Source: Stereum hirsutum FP-91666 SS1 (lineage: Eukaryota; Basidiomycota; Agaricomycetes; Russulales; Stereaceae). From it: a stretch of DNA of 64,000 bases. The position numbers and the translations under genes were made by a program. Location of the stretch: contig NW_006763131.1 in the NCBI RefSeq assembly GCF_000264905.1, positions 2,427,939-2,491,938 of the forward strand, in the 5' to 3' direction. Position 1 is the first letter of the stretch. Each line of letters starts with the position of its first letter. The notes below the pieces were generated by a model. It saw only the letters and a program-made list of their open reading frames with translations. It did not search any database and was not told the DNA's origin. Shown here in pieces: positions 48,446-60,251 of this stretch.

Positions 48446-49352
48446 GGAAGGCTTTTAGCATGGAAGGTTGTCAGACCTGCTGTATCGATTATCCTATCGC
48501 TTACTAGCCCTGTTGTAACGCCCTTTGTGGTTTTGACCTTACAGCTGACATCACGGAGCGCGCAGGATCAGCCTTGGCTTGGCGTACATTATGATGAGAT
48601 CTGCAAACCAATGCATCTTTGCTTGGCTTCTTTCTAGCGTTGTTCCTTGGAAGATGTTGACGTCCGGAATGCGATGTTGCTGTGTGATGACTTCTACACG
48701 ACGTGTTCTAACGCGGCTCCGGCAGCATGCACGACCCTCAAGGAGCTCAGCGCTCAGGAGGGACAGAAACGTGTCGGGCGGCCGCCACAGCGCTCGAGGC
48801 AAATTCGCATTGAAGTGAGAAGTCCCGGTGAATTGGCTTGTCGACTCTTCTCTATGGTCTCGAACTCGCGAGAAACATCGTACCGAGTAGAACATACATA
48901 CACCTGCTACATTTACATTCATGCTTTTGTGGCCGCCTGGACGTATCGTGACGGGGACACAGGACGAGGAGACGCCAAGGAACTGAACTGGACACGAGTG
49001 ACGTGATCGAGACCAGGCGAAGTGGCAGAAAGAGCCCGCCGGAGGAAAACAGCTCTGACGACGTCCAAGGCGCGAGGCAGCGTCCTTCAGCCGCCGAATC
49101 TTTTCTTTCCTTCCGACACTCACTCTCCTTTGCACCGTCTCGTTTCGTGAGCGCGGGCCTTGCAAGTCGCCTTTTCGCCGTCCTCGCCATCCCCGGCGAA
49201 CAGTACCAGTACGAATCGGGCCTAACGACTGCCCGTTCTTCTCGATCAATCTCTACATATCAATTCTCCTTCCCATTCCGTCTTGGGTACGGTTGCCCAA
49301 ATAGCGAGACCTCGTGGACCAGGAGTCGCATATCCATCGACCACCATCAGCG
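48446..49352. other. Intergenic upstream of the membrane-protein gene
   Basis: About 900 bp between two plus-strand genes. A 232-codon minus frame (48551-49249) starts only at a TTG and has arginine-rich, unstructured composition; I do not call it. The stretch should hold the promoter of the next gene. Confidence 0.4.
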
Positions 49353-51953
49353 ATGCGATATTCGACAGTGACTGCGGCCATATGCGCAACAGCGATGGGG
49401 TCGCTGCCCATAATGGTATCAGCAAGTCAGCCCCAGTTCATGGAGCAGGTGCGTTGTCTTGTTGCTATCATGATATATTGTTCCATCCCGAAATCTGGCA
49501 CTTGGAAGTTCTTATCAAATGAGATGTGAATTGTGCTGCTTACACTGTTGGGTGCACCTCTGGTCACTGCGTAGGGCTTTCTGTTTGATTGGAACCCTGC
49601 CGGTACGACAGTACCAATTCCAGTCACCGGTGAGTAGTAGACCCTACCTCTATGCTTCTTGAGTTTTGGGCGCCTGGAACAGAGCGAGGACTCGGTTGTG
49701 CTGATGGGGTTTTGGTGTTAAAGAACAGTGCGAGACGATAACCATCAACTGGAGTAGGAGTACCGCGACGGGGTGAGTTCTTTTTTTAACTCTTTTTTAC
49801 GGAGCTATGGGGCGTGCTGACTGACCATGATACACTGCTTGCGTCTGTCTTCCGCGACTTGCAGACCAAATCCCACAGCACCGTATTACCTCCAGATATT
49901 CACATCGTGCGTCTCCTTCGTTCCCGACCTGTCGGTACCGTGATTGACAGTACCATCGACCTTCTTTAGAACATTCATCGTCCCATTCATCGTCGCTGCT
50001 GGTTCTGGGCAGAGTTTTGTAAGTTGCATTTCCTATTTATGACAGGACTAGAATCGATTCGTGCGGGTCATCAGATTCGGCGTGCTCGATAAGCACTTGG
50101 ACTTGTGTCTTGGTTAGCAGTTAGTGACAGGAATTCGAGGAGGCTGTGAACAACGTGTACTAATGCATCTTCCTTTTTATAGGACTTCGATGTCCCCTTC
50201 GTGCCCAACACACAGGTAAGTTGCCGGCTGCTTTCATGACTTCATGATTTCCGCTGCGCTCCACAGCTAATTCGAACCTTCCTGGTTCATCCATTCTCTA
50301 GTACCAAATATGCATGGTGAGCACTGCCTCAATGCTTAGACGCGCGCCAATAAATAAAGTAATAGGACTGATTTTTTCTCCTGGTCGGTGAATCATAGTT
50401 CGACTCGTTCGGCGTGACAGGCGGCTGTCAAGCAATCTACACCGTCATCCCCAACTCAAACTCCTCGAGTCCGTCATGTAACAATGTCACCTTCCCGGCT
50501 GGTGCCATGAACGTGGATGGGGAGGTTTTCAACGGCGCACTTTCTCAGTATGGCTGGGTACCACAAGTACGTAGAATAGACCCCTCGAATGGCATGAAGG
50601 AAGACAGTTGTGGCTCATTGCATCTGCCCTGTCAGTGTACAGATATTTCTGTTACGCCGAAAAATGGCACACCGCCATACACTTTCGAGGTGCGTTCGAT
50701 TCGTGGTATCCTGACTACTTCAGTTTGATTTGGGGAGAGTGCTTTATCTGACAATGAACCTTTGACCCTGACCAGATCGCTCCAAGCAGTCACCCACCAT
50801 TGAACATCACTTCGGACACCGCGGATACTATGAACTGGACTGTATCTCTGGTCCGTTAGTTCAAGGTTTTTTTGTGTCGCTTTGATACTGACCATGGCAT
50901 GCAGTCATACGGAAGTTCATTCTTCCTCACGGTCGGCGATTCGGAAGGAAATCGATGGTCCCAAGGCCCAATACACAGTGGTGCAAACTCGGATACCGCC
51001 TGTCTAGACCTTTCTCGCAGGTGAATGTCTCCTTGTGTCGCTTCTTGCGGCATCCCCGTGTGATAATTCTTTCTGCTTCATACTTACTCTCACCATTCAG
51101 CGACACCGCCATGGTCACTCGCTCCACCGCCATTGGTGCTGGTGTCGGAGGCGCATTCGGTGGTCTCCTTTTAGGCACTCTCCTCGCTTTCGCCTTCTTT
51201 GTTTACCGACACCATCGATCGGGCGGCCAAGGCATGAACCCCTTCAGTACGAAGTTCACATCCATCCCGCGGTTCTCCATGTCGGAAGAGGGGCAGCCAC
51301 AGTATGATGAGCTGGGGCACGTTGTCACTGGCGGGACCGTCTCGCATCCTGGTCGGTCGCCAACTTCGGCGTTCTCAAGACAGCCGTCGGACACACCATA
51401 TACTGTCGAGCCGTTCGTGCTTCCTGGACCATCTCCTAACGAGTCTAGCAGTGGACCGGACACGCAGACGAGTGCGCACGACGTGGGGTCGTCGACGACG
51501 AGCCGTCCAAATACGGCTCCTCGGACGGCGTTCGGCAGCACGAATGGACAGAGTGGAAGCTCGGGACCACGGACGCTCTCAAGCGACAGTACCAACGATC
51601 TTCCTTCTTCTCCTTCGGGCGACCGAAGAGACGGCAGCAATTCCTCTGCACCCCCACAAGCAGGGAGAGGAAATTCGCACGTTTATGTTGTGCATCATGA
51701 TGGAGGGAGGGCACCGGTGACGGTGTATACGGAGGATGGTGCAGAGGTGGTGGAGCTGCCGCCGAGATATATGGATGATATGCGGGAGGGGACGCAGCCG
51801 CGAGGGAGGGACAGTAGTGGCGGCGGCGGCGGCGGCGGCGGCGGTGGTGGTGGTGTAAACCCGGTGGACAGGACGAGGCAGCCTGGGTCGGTGCCGAGAA
51901 AACCCAGAGGCGCGAGGACGGGATCTGGGACGGGATCCGGATCGAGGTCGTGA
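49353..51953 (+). CDS. Single-pass secretory membrane protein with Ser/Gly-rich cytoplasmic tail
   Basis: Function unknown; the layout is that of Agaricomycete surface or sensor-like proteins. The N-terminal signal peptide is MRYSTVTAAICATAMGSLPIMVSAS. A beta-rich ectodomain follows in many tiny exons: FLFDWNPAGTTVPIPVTEQC, ETITINWSRSTATGPNPTAP, YYLQIFTS, YQICMFDSFGVTGGCQAIY, CTDISVTPKNGTPPYTFEIA, DTMNWTVSLSYGSSFFLTVG and SGANSDTACLDLS. Several N-glycosylation sequons are present (NNVT, KNGT, NWTV). One membrane helix follows: IGAGVGGAFGGLLLGTLLAFAFFV, with the stop-transfer YRHHR. The cytoplasmic tail is long and low in complexity (Ser, Pro, Thr), with VYVVHHDGGRAPVTVYTEDG, the conserved-looking VVELPPRYMDD, a poly-Gly run and GTGSGSRS at the end. 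It has about ten introns in the ectodomain and none in the tail. Confidence 0.8.
51815..51853 (+). repeat. (GGC/GGT)n microsatellite coding for poly-Gly
   Basis: A run of GGC codons turning into GGT codons inside the cytoplasmic tail of the membrane protein; it encodes about 12 glycines and is likely length-variable between strains. Confidence 0.8.
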
Positions 51954-52625
51954 TTGAACTGGACTGACTGACAGTGATTCAGACGACGGTTACCAAGATC
52001 CTTATTCGTTCTTACTGTGGTTCCAGAGCTTTGCTTGCTGGACTGTCGGCACGGTGCTCTTTTTCGTTAGGTTTTTATTTCTCTCGATTTCATTTATGCC
52101 ACACCTTTCATGTTTGTGACGATAGCTCTCGGGGTCGATAGTATACTGTAACTAATATTTGTGCAGTTGCTATGTGCTTTTCGTTCTTTTGTCTCTCTGG
52201 TTTCAACCTCTGATGTTATTGCTTATATTTTCCCAGTCTTTACCCCACAGCTATGTATACCTTTACTGACGATCTATCCACCCTTTCTTGATTTACTACT
52301 CACCCTATCCACAGCCTCCTGCCGTTACCTTCATTTTCAAGCATGTCCCTTTGTTCATGCTATTCGTCCTTCGTTGACCTTTTTTTGTTTGCTTTCTTGG
52401 TTATTTGGCTGACAGCCATCTCTGTAGAGTACTTACATCTATTCGCCGTCAATGGTGTTCGCCTTGACTGGTACTGCCATATCGTCGCGACTCGACCCCC
52501 CTGCCTACTTTCTGCTGCCTGTCGTATTTTGCGTTCTGTTCAGTCAATTTGTCTGCATAACTGTATCACAGAGGCAGTATCATCTGTGCCTACATCCGAG
52601 TGCGCCCAAAGTCTGCTGTTCGCAT
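51954..52625. other. Convergent 3' region between the membrane-protein and LAS1 genes
   Basis: 672 bp of T/C-rich sequence between two 3' ends; no gene was recognised. Confidence 0.45.
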
Positions 52626-54621
52626 TCACTCGTAAGAGACAAACACCCCTATCGGACAAGCCCTCCATCGCCTTTCATCCATCAGGCTCCACCCCCTCGG
52701 TAGCTCCAACCCTGATGCCGGTCCTGCGTGACTTTCTTTTGTTGAAACTGTTTCTATGCCGGCCATGGGCTCGTCGGGCTCCCGGGACTCGGTTAGTCCG
52801 TAGGGAGAGGGCGAAGACGACGAGAGGATAGATCGTAGTCGATCGTCCATCACGGTCATGGCGTCTTCTGTCCAAGACTACGAAAGGTAGCGCGCATCCC
52901 GTCAGCGATGGTCGGATGAAGCAAAAATCATGTAAATAAACTCTACCTGAGTAAAGTCAGGCGCGAAAAGCGATGGTGCTTCCACGGGAGCGGCGGTGAT
53001 TTGCTCGAGTATATCCGCGAGCCCGGCATCAGAGGTGCACAATGCTTTGAGCAGGACATGAGCCCTGATATCACAAAAAAGAAGAAAAATAGAAACATCA
53101 GCCTTCCCTTCCTTTTTGCGAAAGTAAATGGGAGGAAGAAACGTACGGGTCACCGCTGGGAGTCTTGAAATCATTGGAGACCGCTCCGGGGCCTGATCCA
53201 CTGACCAGCATCACGAACGCATCTTCTCTCCGCTGTGCTACGATCTCGCGTTCATCCTCGACGTCAATTCCGGTCCTTACGGTGTGTGCGGTCGTGGCTG
53301 CGGCCGGACTACAGAGCCAGGTGACCCAACTGGCTAGGTATAGGTCGTATGAGGGATCTCGCTCGACTGGGGCTGGCGCCGAGGAGGGAGACAAGGGAGG
53401 AGTAGACTGGATGAGTTGCGAGATGATGCGATATATGAGGGTAGAGGGAAGGGCTGGGTGGTGCGTTGTTAGATGGGTCAGGAGTGGTGTCCAGATCGCG
53501 AGCGTTGAAGGCGAGGGGAGGAACTGTGATTTTTGGGTCGCGCGTTTTCTATGCGAGAAGGTACAGTCCGAGAAGAAGGAGATGTGGGATGTCAGCATTG
53601 GATGACTGTCCCGGTGAGGAGCGGGGTCTATGACCACTTACTTCTTCGACAACGGAACAAGCATGCCCTTCTCCAGCAACGCATCACAGACCTTATTCAA
53701 AGCCCACCTCTCCTTACTGTCCACATCGTCCGCCTCATCTTCTCCGTTCCCATCCACACCAGCCTCCCGACCCCAAGCGAACTCTCCGCTCGCCACATCA
53801 GCAGCCACTACCGCCTCCGCCACCCATCTCTCCATATCCCTCTCTACCTTTTCTATTTCAGGCCGATATTGCATTCTGAGCGAGGCATCGCGGGTGACGA
53901 TTTTCAGAAGGGTTTTATACTGTTTTAGGAGAGGCTCCAGAGGCCGAAGTGTGGGTTGAGAGGAGGTCGATGTGGATGGGTCGGGGAGGGTGGGGTTTAA
54001 TGTAGGGAGGAAGTAATGGTGGAAAAGCCAGTTCATCGACTACAGAGATAAAATCGCAGGTGCATGTAAGTATTTGTCAGTTACCAAACGTGCAAGTATG
54101 GTACCCGCGCAGACGTACCTGATTCGCAGCCTCCCTCAGGATCTCAAGACTAGGTAGATCCTCATGTGTAGCTGCATGCCTCAATTCGACCAACCAGGCT
54201 GGAAGACCTAGTTGCGCCGCGATAGAAGCGATAGAACGGGCATATGCACCGACTTGTAAAGGATCGACGAGACCGTTGACTAGTCGAATAATGGAGGTGG
54301 CGTAACTCTGGCGCAGTGGGAGGGATGACTGTGCGGAAAGTCCACCTTGGGATCGCGATGGGTCGCTGTAATCTTGCACGAGGATGGATAGAATAGCGTG
54401 TGTGGATTCCAGGGCATGTGGAAGGGTAGTTATAGCTTTCCAAGCTGCAAGCTTGGCTGTAAGTATCAGGAAGTGTGGCACTTTTTTTCGATGGGAATTG
54501 TACACACTCTGTTGAGAGCAAGCGTTCGTGCTTGCCAGTCATTTTCATCAGCGAAAATCCAAGAGCAGAGTCCATCTAGTTCTGCGAGAGAAGCAAAGGG
54601 TGTTCGTCGGGGAAGTCTCAT
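52626..54621 (-). CDS. LAS1: LAS1, pre-rRNA ITS2 endoribonuclease
   Basis: The HEPN-type nuclease that, with the Grc3 kinase, cuts ITS2 in 27S pre-rRNA in the nucleolus. The ATG at 54619-54621 gives MRLPRRTPFASLAELDGLCS, then WIFADENDWQARTLALNR. After an intron come LSAWKAITTLPHALESTHAI, SYATSIIRLVNGLVDPLQVG, YARSIASIAAQLGLPAWLVE and LRHAATHEDLPSLEILREAA. RHAATH (54176-54193) is the RxxxxH catalytic motif. A less conserved middle (LLKQYKTLLKIVTRDASLRM ... EKGMLVPLSKK) and IWTPLLTHLTTHHP follow. The last exon ends LPRGWSLMDERRWRACPIGV FVSYE, the GW...W.PCPIGV ending seen in LAS1 proteins. About 590 residues, five introns. It is divergent from the dienelactone hydrolase gene. Confidence 0.92.
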
Positions 54622-55292
54622 GGTGGTCGTGCTGTATGAGTGAAGGATGAATTTTCTGGGATTATTTCACGCGTCTTGACGCGTTCCGCCGGACCGCCCT
54701 GAAGCTCAAAAATTGTGTAGAGCTTCACGCATGCTGCACTGAGTGCCACGAAAAACGAATGATCAAGAACAATTCAATTCAATTCAATTCTGAGATAGAT
54801 ACAGATAGAACGCAAATACAGATAACATGAGAAAAAGATGTTCGAGGCCATAGTCAAGCACCTCCCACACCGCCGCACGATAATGCAACGACGGCCGATG
54901 AATCCTGGGAGGCGCTCCGGCTTAATTGAGCTCGCTGAATTGGCTTCCTCTGGCCCAAACCACAGCCATACCCTACGCCAAAGCCGACGTAGAGTTGCTC
55001 CGCGATGAGAACGACGAGAGCGGTGGTGAGCGTCGATGAGAGGAAAAGCCGGACGCGCGACGGACCGATTCCTTATTGTGGAAGATTCCGGACGCGGTTC
55101 CCACGGCTGTGAACCTTCTGCTGCAAGTCAGAGTCGAGAATTGTGCAACGGGTTCCTTTCTATTCCGTGTGCGTGTGCAAGTGACGTATTCGGGCTTGGT
55201 CAAATACGCAAGAGGAGCAGGTACACGATGGGTGTCGTCTCATCCCCAGATTGACATCAGCCAAACCCTGTTGAGTATAAGTACTTCAAATT
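54622..55292. promoter_or_regulatory. Divergent promoter region, LAS1 / dienelactone hydrolase
   Basis: 671 bp between divergent starts. It includes an (AATTC)4 microsatellite at about 54771-54790. No defined binding site was recognised. Confidence 0.4.
54771..54790. repeat. (AATTC)n pentanucleotide microsatellite
   Basis: Four uninterrupted AATTC units in the LAS1/dienelactone hydrolase intergenic region. Confidence 0.85.
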
Positions 55293-56481
55293 ATGATGAA
55301 CCGCATCAAGACGATCGCCTCCCATCTTAATCCCAAACGTCTCTCATCTCATAGCAAGAAAATGTCGACCACGGTTCATAACGATAACAAGGCCTGCTGC
55401 ACGGTTCCTGCTGTACCCTCTTCGTATCAGCCCAAGGGAAGTATCCAGAAATGGGGAGGGTTTGAGCAGGTAGGTATCGTCTTCCAGCACCGTCTGAAGC
55501 ATCACTTATGCCTCGCCATGCTCAGGTCTACATCACTGGCCCAGAGAAGAGCGACAACGCCATTCTCTGTGTGTTTGATATATTCGGGTCAGTCCCACGC
55601 TCTTGTCCCATCCATAACTCCCATCCCTGTACTGAATGCCCTCATGAATTCGACAGTTTCAAGCCACAAACCCAGCTCGGCGCCGACATCCTCGCCTCCT
55701 GCCTCAACACCCGCGTCTTCATGCCCAACTTCTTCTATCCCGCAGAGCCCATCTCCCTCGACAACTTTCCGCCTCAGACCGATGAACAAAAGCAGGCACT
55801 CCAGGACTTCTTCGGCGGGACCGCTAACCCGCCGAAGACGGTGGGGAAAGTGGACCAGGCCGGCGAGGCGCTGAAGAAGGATGGCTACAAGAAGTTGGTA
55901 GTGTACGGCTTGTGCTGGGGTCGGTACCATTTCGGTTAGGTACGCTGTGGGATATTTGAGACTAACTAGAGATGTTTCTATGTATAGGTGGTAAAGTCTC
56001 CGTTCTCGAAGGATCCAAGTCCGACACAGTCTTCAGCGGCGTAGCGACAATGCATCCCGCGTATGTAGAATTCGTTTCTCTTTTCTTCCTTCTCGATGCT
56101 GACTTCCGTGTTTTTATCATAGTATGCTTTCCTCCGAGGATGCTAAATCCCTCACTGTTCCTCTTGCGCTCTACGTCTCTCCTGACGAACCCGCTGACGA
56201 GTTCACCAAGATCCAAGAGATCATATCCAAGAAGCCGTTCGCGGACAAGAACGATAGCAAGCTGTACGAGACGATGTTCCACGGATGGGCCGCTGCGAGG
56301 TCGAACCTGGACGACGAAGAGAATAAGAAACAGTGAGTTCCAGATTTCACGAGACACAGTTTCCTCTCGTTCCAATCAAAGAGAATAGGGGCTAATAAGC
56401 TTTGTGTGGCGTGGCGTGTGGCGCAGGTTCGAGGACGTGTACAACAGACTTTGCAACTTCTTCAAGGGAGTCCTTGCTTGA
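55293..56481 (+). CDS. Dienelactone hydrolase family protein
   Basis: An alpha/beta hydrolase of the DLH family; the natural substrate is unclear because many fungal members are not catabolic. Six exons join in frame. Landmarks: KACCTVPAVPSSYQPKGSIQ, WGGFEQVYITGPEKSDNAIL, CVFDIFG, QLGADILASCLNTRVFMPNF and KKLVVYGLCWGGK, in which the Cys (55913-55915) is the DLH nucleophile. LALYVSPDEPADEF holds the Asp, and KLYETMFHGWAAAR holds the His of the triad. The C-terminus is YNRLCNFFKGVLA. The ATG at 55293 adds a basic head (MMNRIKTIASHLNPKRLSSH) that could be a mitochondrial presequence. A start at 55362 (MSTTVHNDNK) would give a cytosolic form; I cannot decide between them. Convergent with the GNAT gene, 228 bp away. 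Confidence 0.9.
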
Positions 56482-56709
56482 ATTGCCTTTCCATTGTACG
56501 ATGTTCGTTGGGGATATGCGATGTACGCTCTTGTCGAGGTGGTGTATGATCATGTAAACTCGATGTGAATGGAATGGAAATACCCAGATCGTACTACTGT
56601 TTAGCCTGCTACACTATCCGTTACAATCATTGATAACATCTGTGGTGAGAATTTGTTCGTTGTGTGCCGATATACGTCCAACAAGCATGCACGACATTAT
56701 GCCCCCCTA

Positions 56710-57678
56710 TCACTCAGGTTGTCTAAACTTGTCCAAATAAATCCCCAACCACACACACTTCCACCCCCTCCAACATTTAGCTCCAAGCCCTTTGCAGACT
56801 CCCATACTCGCTATGTTATTCTCCGCAATGTCCACCGAAACGTAATCCCTCTTCCACCTTTCCGACCCATCACACTCATCAGCCCCGACACCATCGAATA
56901 TCTTCATGAGCTCGACCCGCATGACCGCCTTCCCCAGTCCAGTCCGTCGTGCCTCGGGCCGAACGTACAGTGTACCGATTGAGCCCTCGATAGTGGTGAA
57001 ACACCAGGCGTCTGGCCCTTTCGCGTTCGGAGATGAACGAGGATAGGCGCCCGTATTCGAGAGCTTTGCGAGCGTCGCCACCACCCTCTTCACAGCTGAC
57101 GTAGAGACCACCTCATCTAGGTCTTCCTCCGCCATCGTCCTCCATATGTACCGTGCCTCGTGCGCCTCCGTGACAGGGGCGACGGTATCTCGGGTGAAGA
57201 GGAGTTTCACGTATGGCTCTGTGAGGCGCTGTAGGACGTCGGGTGGAATGTGCGGGAGGTAGTGCATGTTCAGAGAGCCAACGGAAAGGATATGTTTGGT
57301 TGGGTAGAGGTGGGCGATGAAGCTGAGAGTGGAGTGTAGAAGCCGGTAGGCTTCAGCAAATCGAGCCTTCTCGAGCGGCGGGTCGTCGTTGTTAGGCTCT
57401 GGCGCTGGATGTGAAGGCTCGAACTCGACTGAGGACCAGAACCATAACTCGACCTCACCGGGGCGGGAGAGGTCGAGGATTGCGACGGACCATGGCTCTG
57501 AATCGGGTGGAGTCGTGGTAGGGGCAAATGAAGCGAGGACGAGAGACGACGACGAGGCTGGATGAACTATGAGGTATTCTTGATTGAGAGACCAGGGGAG
57601 GTGAGGGAGGAGATGTGGAAGGACAGTATCGTGCGCATCTGGGTGGATATAGATTCTCGGGACTGTAGCACTAGTCAT
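56710..57678 (-). CDS. GNAT-family N-acetyltransferase
   Basis: A 322-residue protein from one intronless exon, unusual in this window. The N-terminal half (MTSATVPRIYIHPDAHDTVL ... LWFWSSVEFEP ... LLHSTLSFIAHLYPTK) resembles the lead domain of fungal FR47/GLYAT-like proteins. The C-terminal half is a GNAT fold: SIGTLYVRPEARRTGLGKAV is motif A (acetyl-CoA pyrophosphate loop, RxxGLGxA), and VSVDIAENNIASMGVCKGLG is motif B. Substrate unknown. The ATG at 57676-57678 is the first in frame. It is divergent from the ISA1 gene and convergent with the dienelactone hydrolase gene. Confidence 0.85.
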   Translation of the reverse strand: MTSATVPRIYIHPDAHDTVLPHLLPHLPWSLNQEYLIVHPASSSSLVLASFAPTTTPPDSEPWSVAILDLSRPGEVELWFWSSVEFEPSHPAPEPNNDDPPLEKARFAEAYRLLHSTLSFIAHLYPTKHILSVGSLNMHYLPHIPPDVLQRLTEPYVKLLFTRDTVAPVTEAHEARYIWRTMAEEDLDEVVSTSAVKRVVATLAKLSNTGAYPRSSPNAKGPDAWCFTTIEGSIGTLYVRPEARRTGLGKAVMRVELMKIFDGVGADECDGSERWKRDYVSVDIAENNIASMGVCKGLGAKCWRGWKCVWLGIYLDKFRQPE

Positions 57679-58325
57679 AGTGAGTGCAGAAGAATGAGAG
57701 CCAAAGATCCTGTTGAGTTCAGCAGTACTGTTTGTTGGCCGGGGGCCTTTCGTGCTTTATAAGCAACGCATTCATCGATACGAGCATATGGACAAAATGC
57801 TGAAGCGCCTAGTCACTTTGTATAGTTGGGCAAACAAGGGGGATAAGTGCGCCATAGAGGCTGAGAACAGACGTTCCTAGCAAAACTCAGTCGGCGGCAA
57901 GGTGTGCCCATTTTGTTAGGGCCTGCGCCTACTAACAAGTCTCGTGCACGAACTTCGGCCACGCTACTTGGATTGAGAAAAGCGACATCGGAACAACACG
58001 GCAGTCAATGTACGTGTTCGAATTCTGTGTCGGACGACATGGATCAACATGGATCTGGCTTGGGAACGGCGAGAAGAGTCTGGAGAGCGTCTGGAGGCGG
58101 CTTTGGTCGAGGCGATTGTGGCCCATCAACACACAAAACGGCGGCACCTGATTCGCTGGGAAAGGCCGGGTGGCTGAGTCATCCTGATTTGGCAGTTGGC
58201 TGACATCAATCTGAGCGCTGCGACAAAACCGAAACTGTCTGCTCGACCAGCACCACCACACATCCTCCCCAACCACTTCGACCGTACTTCGCTGCATTCC
58301 ATCGGCGACGACGACAACGACAACG
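57679..58325. promoter_or_regulatory. Divergent promoter region, GNAT / ISA1
   Basis: 647 bp between divergent start codons. Open frames here (for example 57932-58426 minus) overlap the ISA1 start antisense and have no protein-like features. No site was recognised. Confidence 0.4.
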
Positions 58326-59274
58326 ATGGCTACACTTACCTGCCTGCGCTCAGCGCCCCGCCTGTCGCGAACATTTACCCCAACACTTATGCATACCCGT
58401 CGGGCGATGATGTCTGCGTGGCGCAACCCAGAGTCTTCTACCCCAACAGCCTCGACGTCTCAAACACACCACGACCCACCACTACACGACTCCCCACCCG
58501 TTGTGGTCCCGAACTCTAAGACTCCTCTTAACCCGGACGCTGCGTCCCCACAAACGGCTGCTAGGCCACCACCTGCTCCGAAAGCTGAGCGCCCCAAGCC
58601 CCAAATACGAGCGAGGAAGGCTGCACTGTCCATCGTGCGTCTTTGATTCTTTACATCGTGAATTGTCTCCATTTCTCATCCTCATCTCACCAACAGACCC
58701 CCACCGCCGTCGAGCGCCTTCGGATATTGCTCCACAGTCCAACCCCACAACTAATTCGGATTGGCGTACGCAACAAGGGTTGTGCCGGCCTTTCCTACCA
58801 CCTTGAATATGTAGACAAGCCTTCAAAGTTCGACGAGGTCGTCAACCAGGATGGTGTTCAAGTCGTCATCGACAGCAAGGCATTGTTCTCGATCATTGGA
58901 AGTGAGATGGACTGGAAGGAGGACGCGCTGAGGTATGTTCTGTTTCTTCGGTTCGCGTCATTCCTACTATACCATCCTTCATATCACACGTCACTTTTCC
59001 CTGTCGCATTACACTCGCAGAAACGACGACAACAATGCTTTCTGCTTTGCCGTCTTTGCGTTTGCTCTTTCCTCTGCCTTCTCATTTGCTCATTATCATG
59101 ATCTATTGTTCGGGATTATTCGGATATGTGGAGCTAACGAATACCCGTGTTTTCTCTGAATTTGCGCGCTCGCTCGCCTGCCCCCTTGTCATCTGCAGTT
59201 CCAAGTTTGTCTTCAAGAACCCGAATATCAAAGACGCATGCGGCTGCGGGGAATCCTTCTCTATCGGATCCTGA
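58326..59274 (+). CDS. ISA1: ISA1-type iron-sulfur cluster assembly protein (HesB/IscA family)
   Basis: A mitochondrial A-type carrier needed for 4Fe-4S cluster maturation. The N-terminus MATLTCLRSAPRLSRTFTPT is rich in Arg, Ser and Thr and looks like a mitochondrial presequence; it is followed by a Pro-rich linker. The conserved domain starts ITPTAVERLRILLHSPTPQL and goes on with IRIGVRNKGCAGLSYHLEYV, DGVQVVIDSKALFSIIGSEM, DWKEDALR. The last exon gives SKFVFKNPNIKDACGCGESF SIGS. All three cluster-binding cysteines are present: GCAG (Cys at 58781-58783) and CGC (59239-59241, 59245-59247). Two introns; the second, of about 267 nt, is long for this window. ISA1 and ISA2 are hard to tell apart, but the CGCGESF ending fits ISA1. 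Confidence 0.9.
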
Positions 59275-60251
59275 GACATCACACCACGGCCCTTCTCCGG
59301 TTCTCCTCCATCCTCTATCTTATTCTGGCTCTGTTATGCTGTTCAACCTGTACACGTTGTTGCCTTCCTCTTCGACATTCATCTTCGGCATTCTACACCC
59401 GCATTCCCTCGCTCGCTCATTCAAGATATCCTGTATTGATACGACTAGTAATACATTGATTGCATCGAACCACCCTACGTTGGAGATCCGCGACGGTTTC
59501 GGTACTAGCACCTGTCGGACGCGGTTCTCTACCTTTTTCGCATCACAGTTCTTTTCTTTCCTGGATCCAAACCAATCACCTCTCTATCCATGCATGGCTT
59601 TAGTTTTGTAGACGAATGTTTCGCTTTTCTAGTGGTTTACTCACCTCTACCAATCTCGACCCATCTCATGTTGTAACTTCTCCCGACCGAAGTCCAGACG
59701 AACGAAGATACCCCTGAGTGAAGACAAGTAGAGTCACTGAGGTGAAGGTATTTGCTGGCGTGCTAGCCTGGCTGTGTTGAGTTATCATGTCTCTCCATTC
59801 CGGTAAGCATGCGGAATCTACCATCGGAGTACTCAGACGATTCTCGTCCTATGAAAGACTCAAGCCGGGCGTTGTTTTTCGCGCGTAAGTCGTTTATCTG
59901 AAGTGTACATGCAGTTCAGTTATCGACAACATCATCGTTACCCGAGTCAACTCTGGTTCGAGCTACTACTAATCAAACAACATGTAAGTACAAATGAAGA
60001 AGTCTAAGCGTAAGTACAACAATATATCCATCCTCTAGAAGCAAAGAGAAAGAAGAAGAAAACAGCGATCCACTTCATGTACACCAGCGCGAACATATCT
60101 TGTCAAAACGTATCGTACACACTCTACTAAACCGCCCTTCTATATAATTCTCTCCGTCCTCCCGACCACCCACGGCGATACCTCACCATACTTGACAGGT
60201 ATCACATCCGACGGCCGATGTCCATCGAATTTAACCCTCGAGCGCCAATAG
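59275..60251. other. Convergent 3' region between the ISA1 and F-box genes
   Basis: 977 bp between the 3' ends of convergent genes. The first 350 bp are T/C-rich as in an untranslated region. A 154-codon frame (59147-59611) overlaps the ISA1 end in another frame. No gene, tRNA or repeat was recognised. Confidence 0.4.

Noticed and set aside
48551..49249. 232-codon open frame on the minus strand
   Set aside because: It begins at TTG, not ATG, has Arg/Ser-rich composition without any motif, and lies in the upstream region of the membrane-protein gene.
54771..54790. (AATTC)4 as a transposon footprint
   Set aside because: It is a simple pentanucleotide repeat without inverted ends.
57932..58426. 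164-codon open frame antisense to the ISA1 start
   Set aside because: Valine and arginine runs are the shadow of the opposite-strand sequence; no family resemblance.
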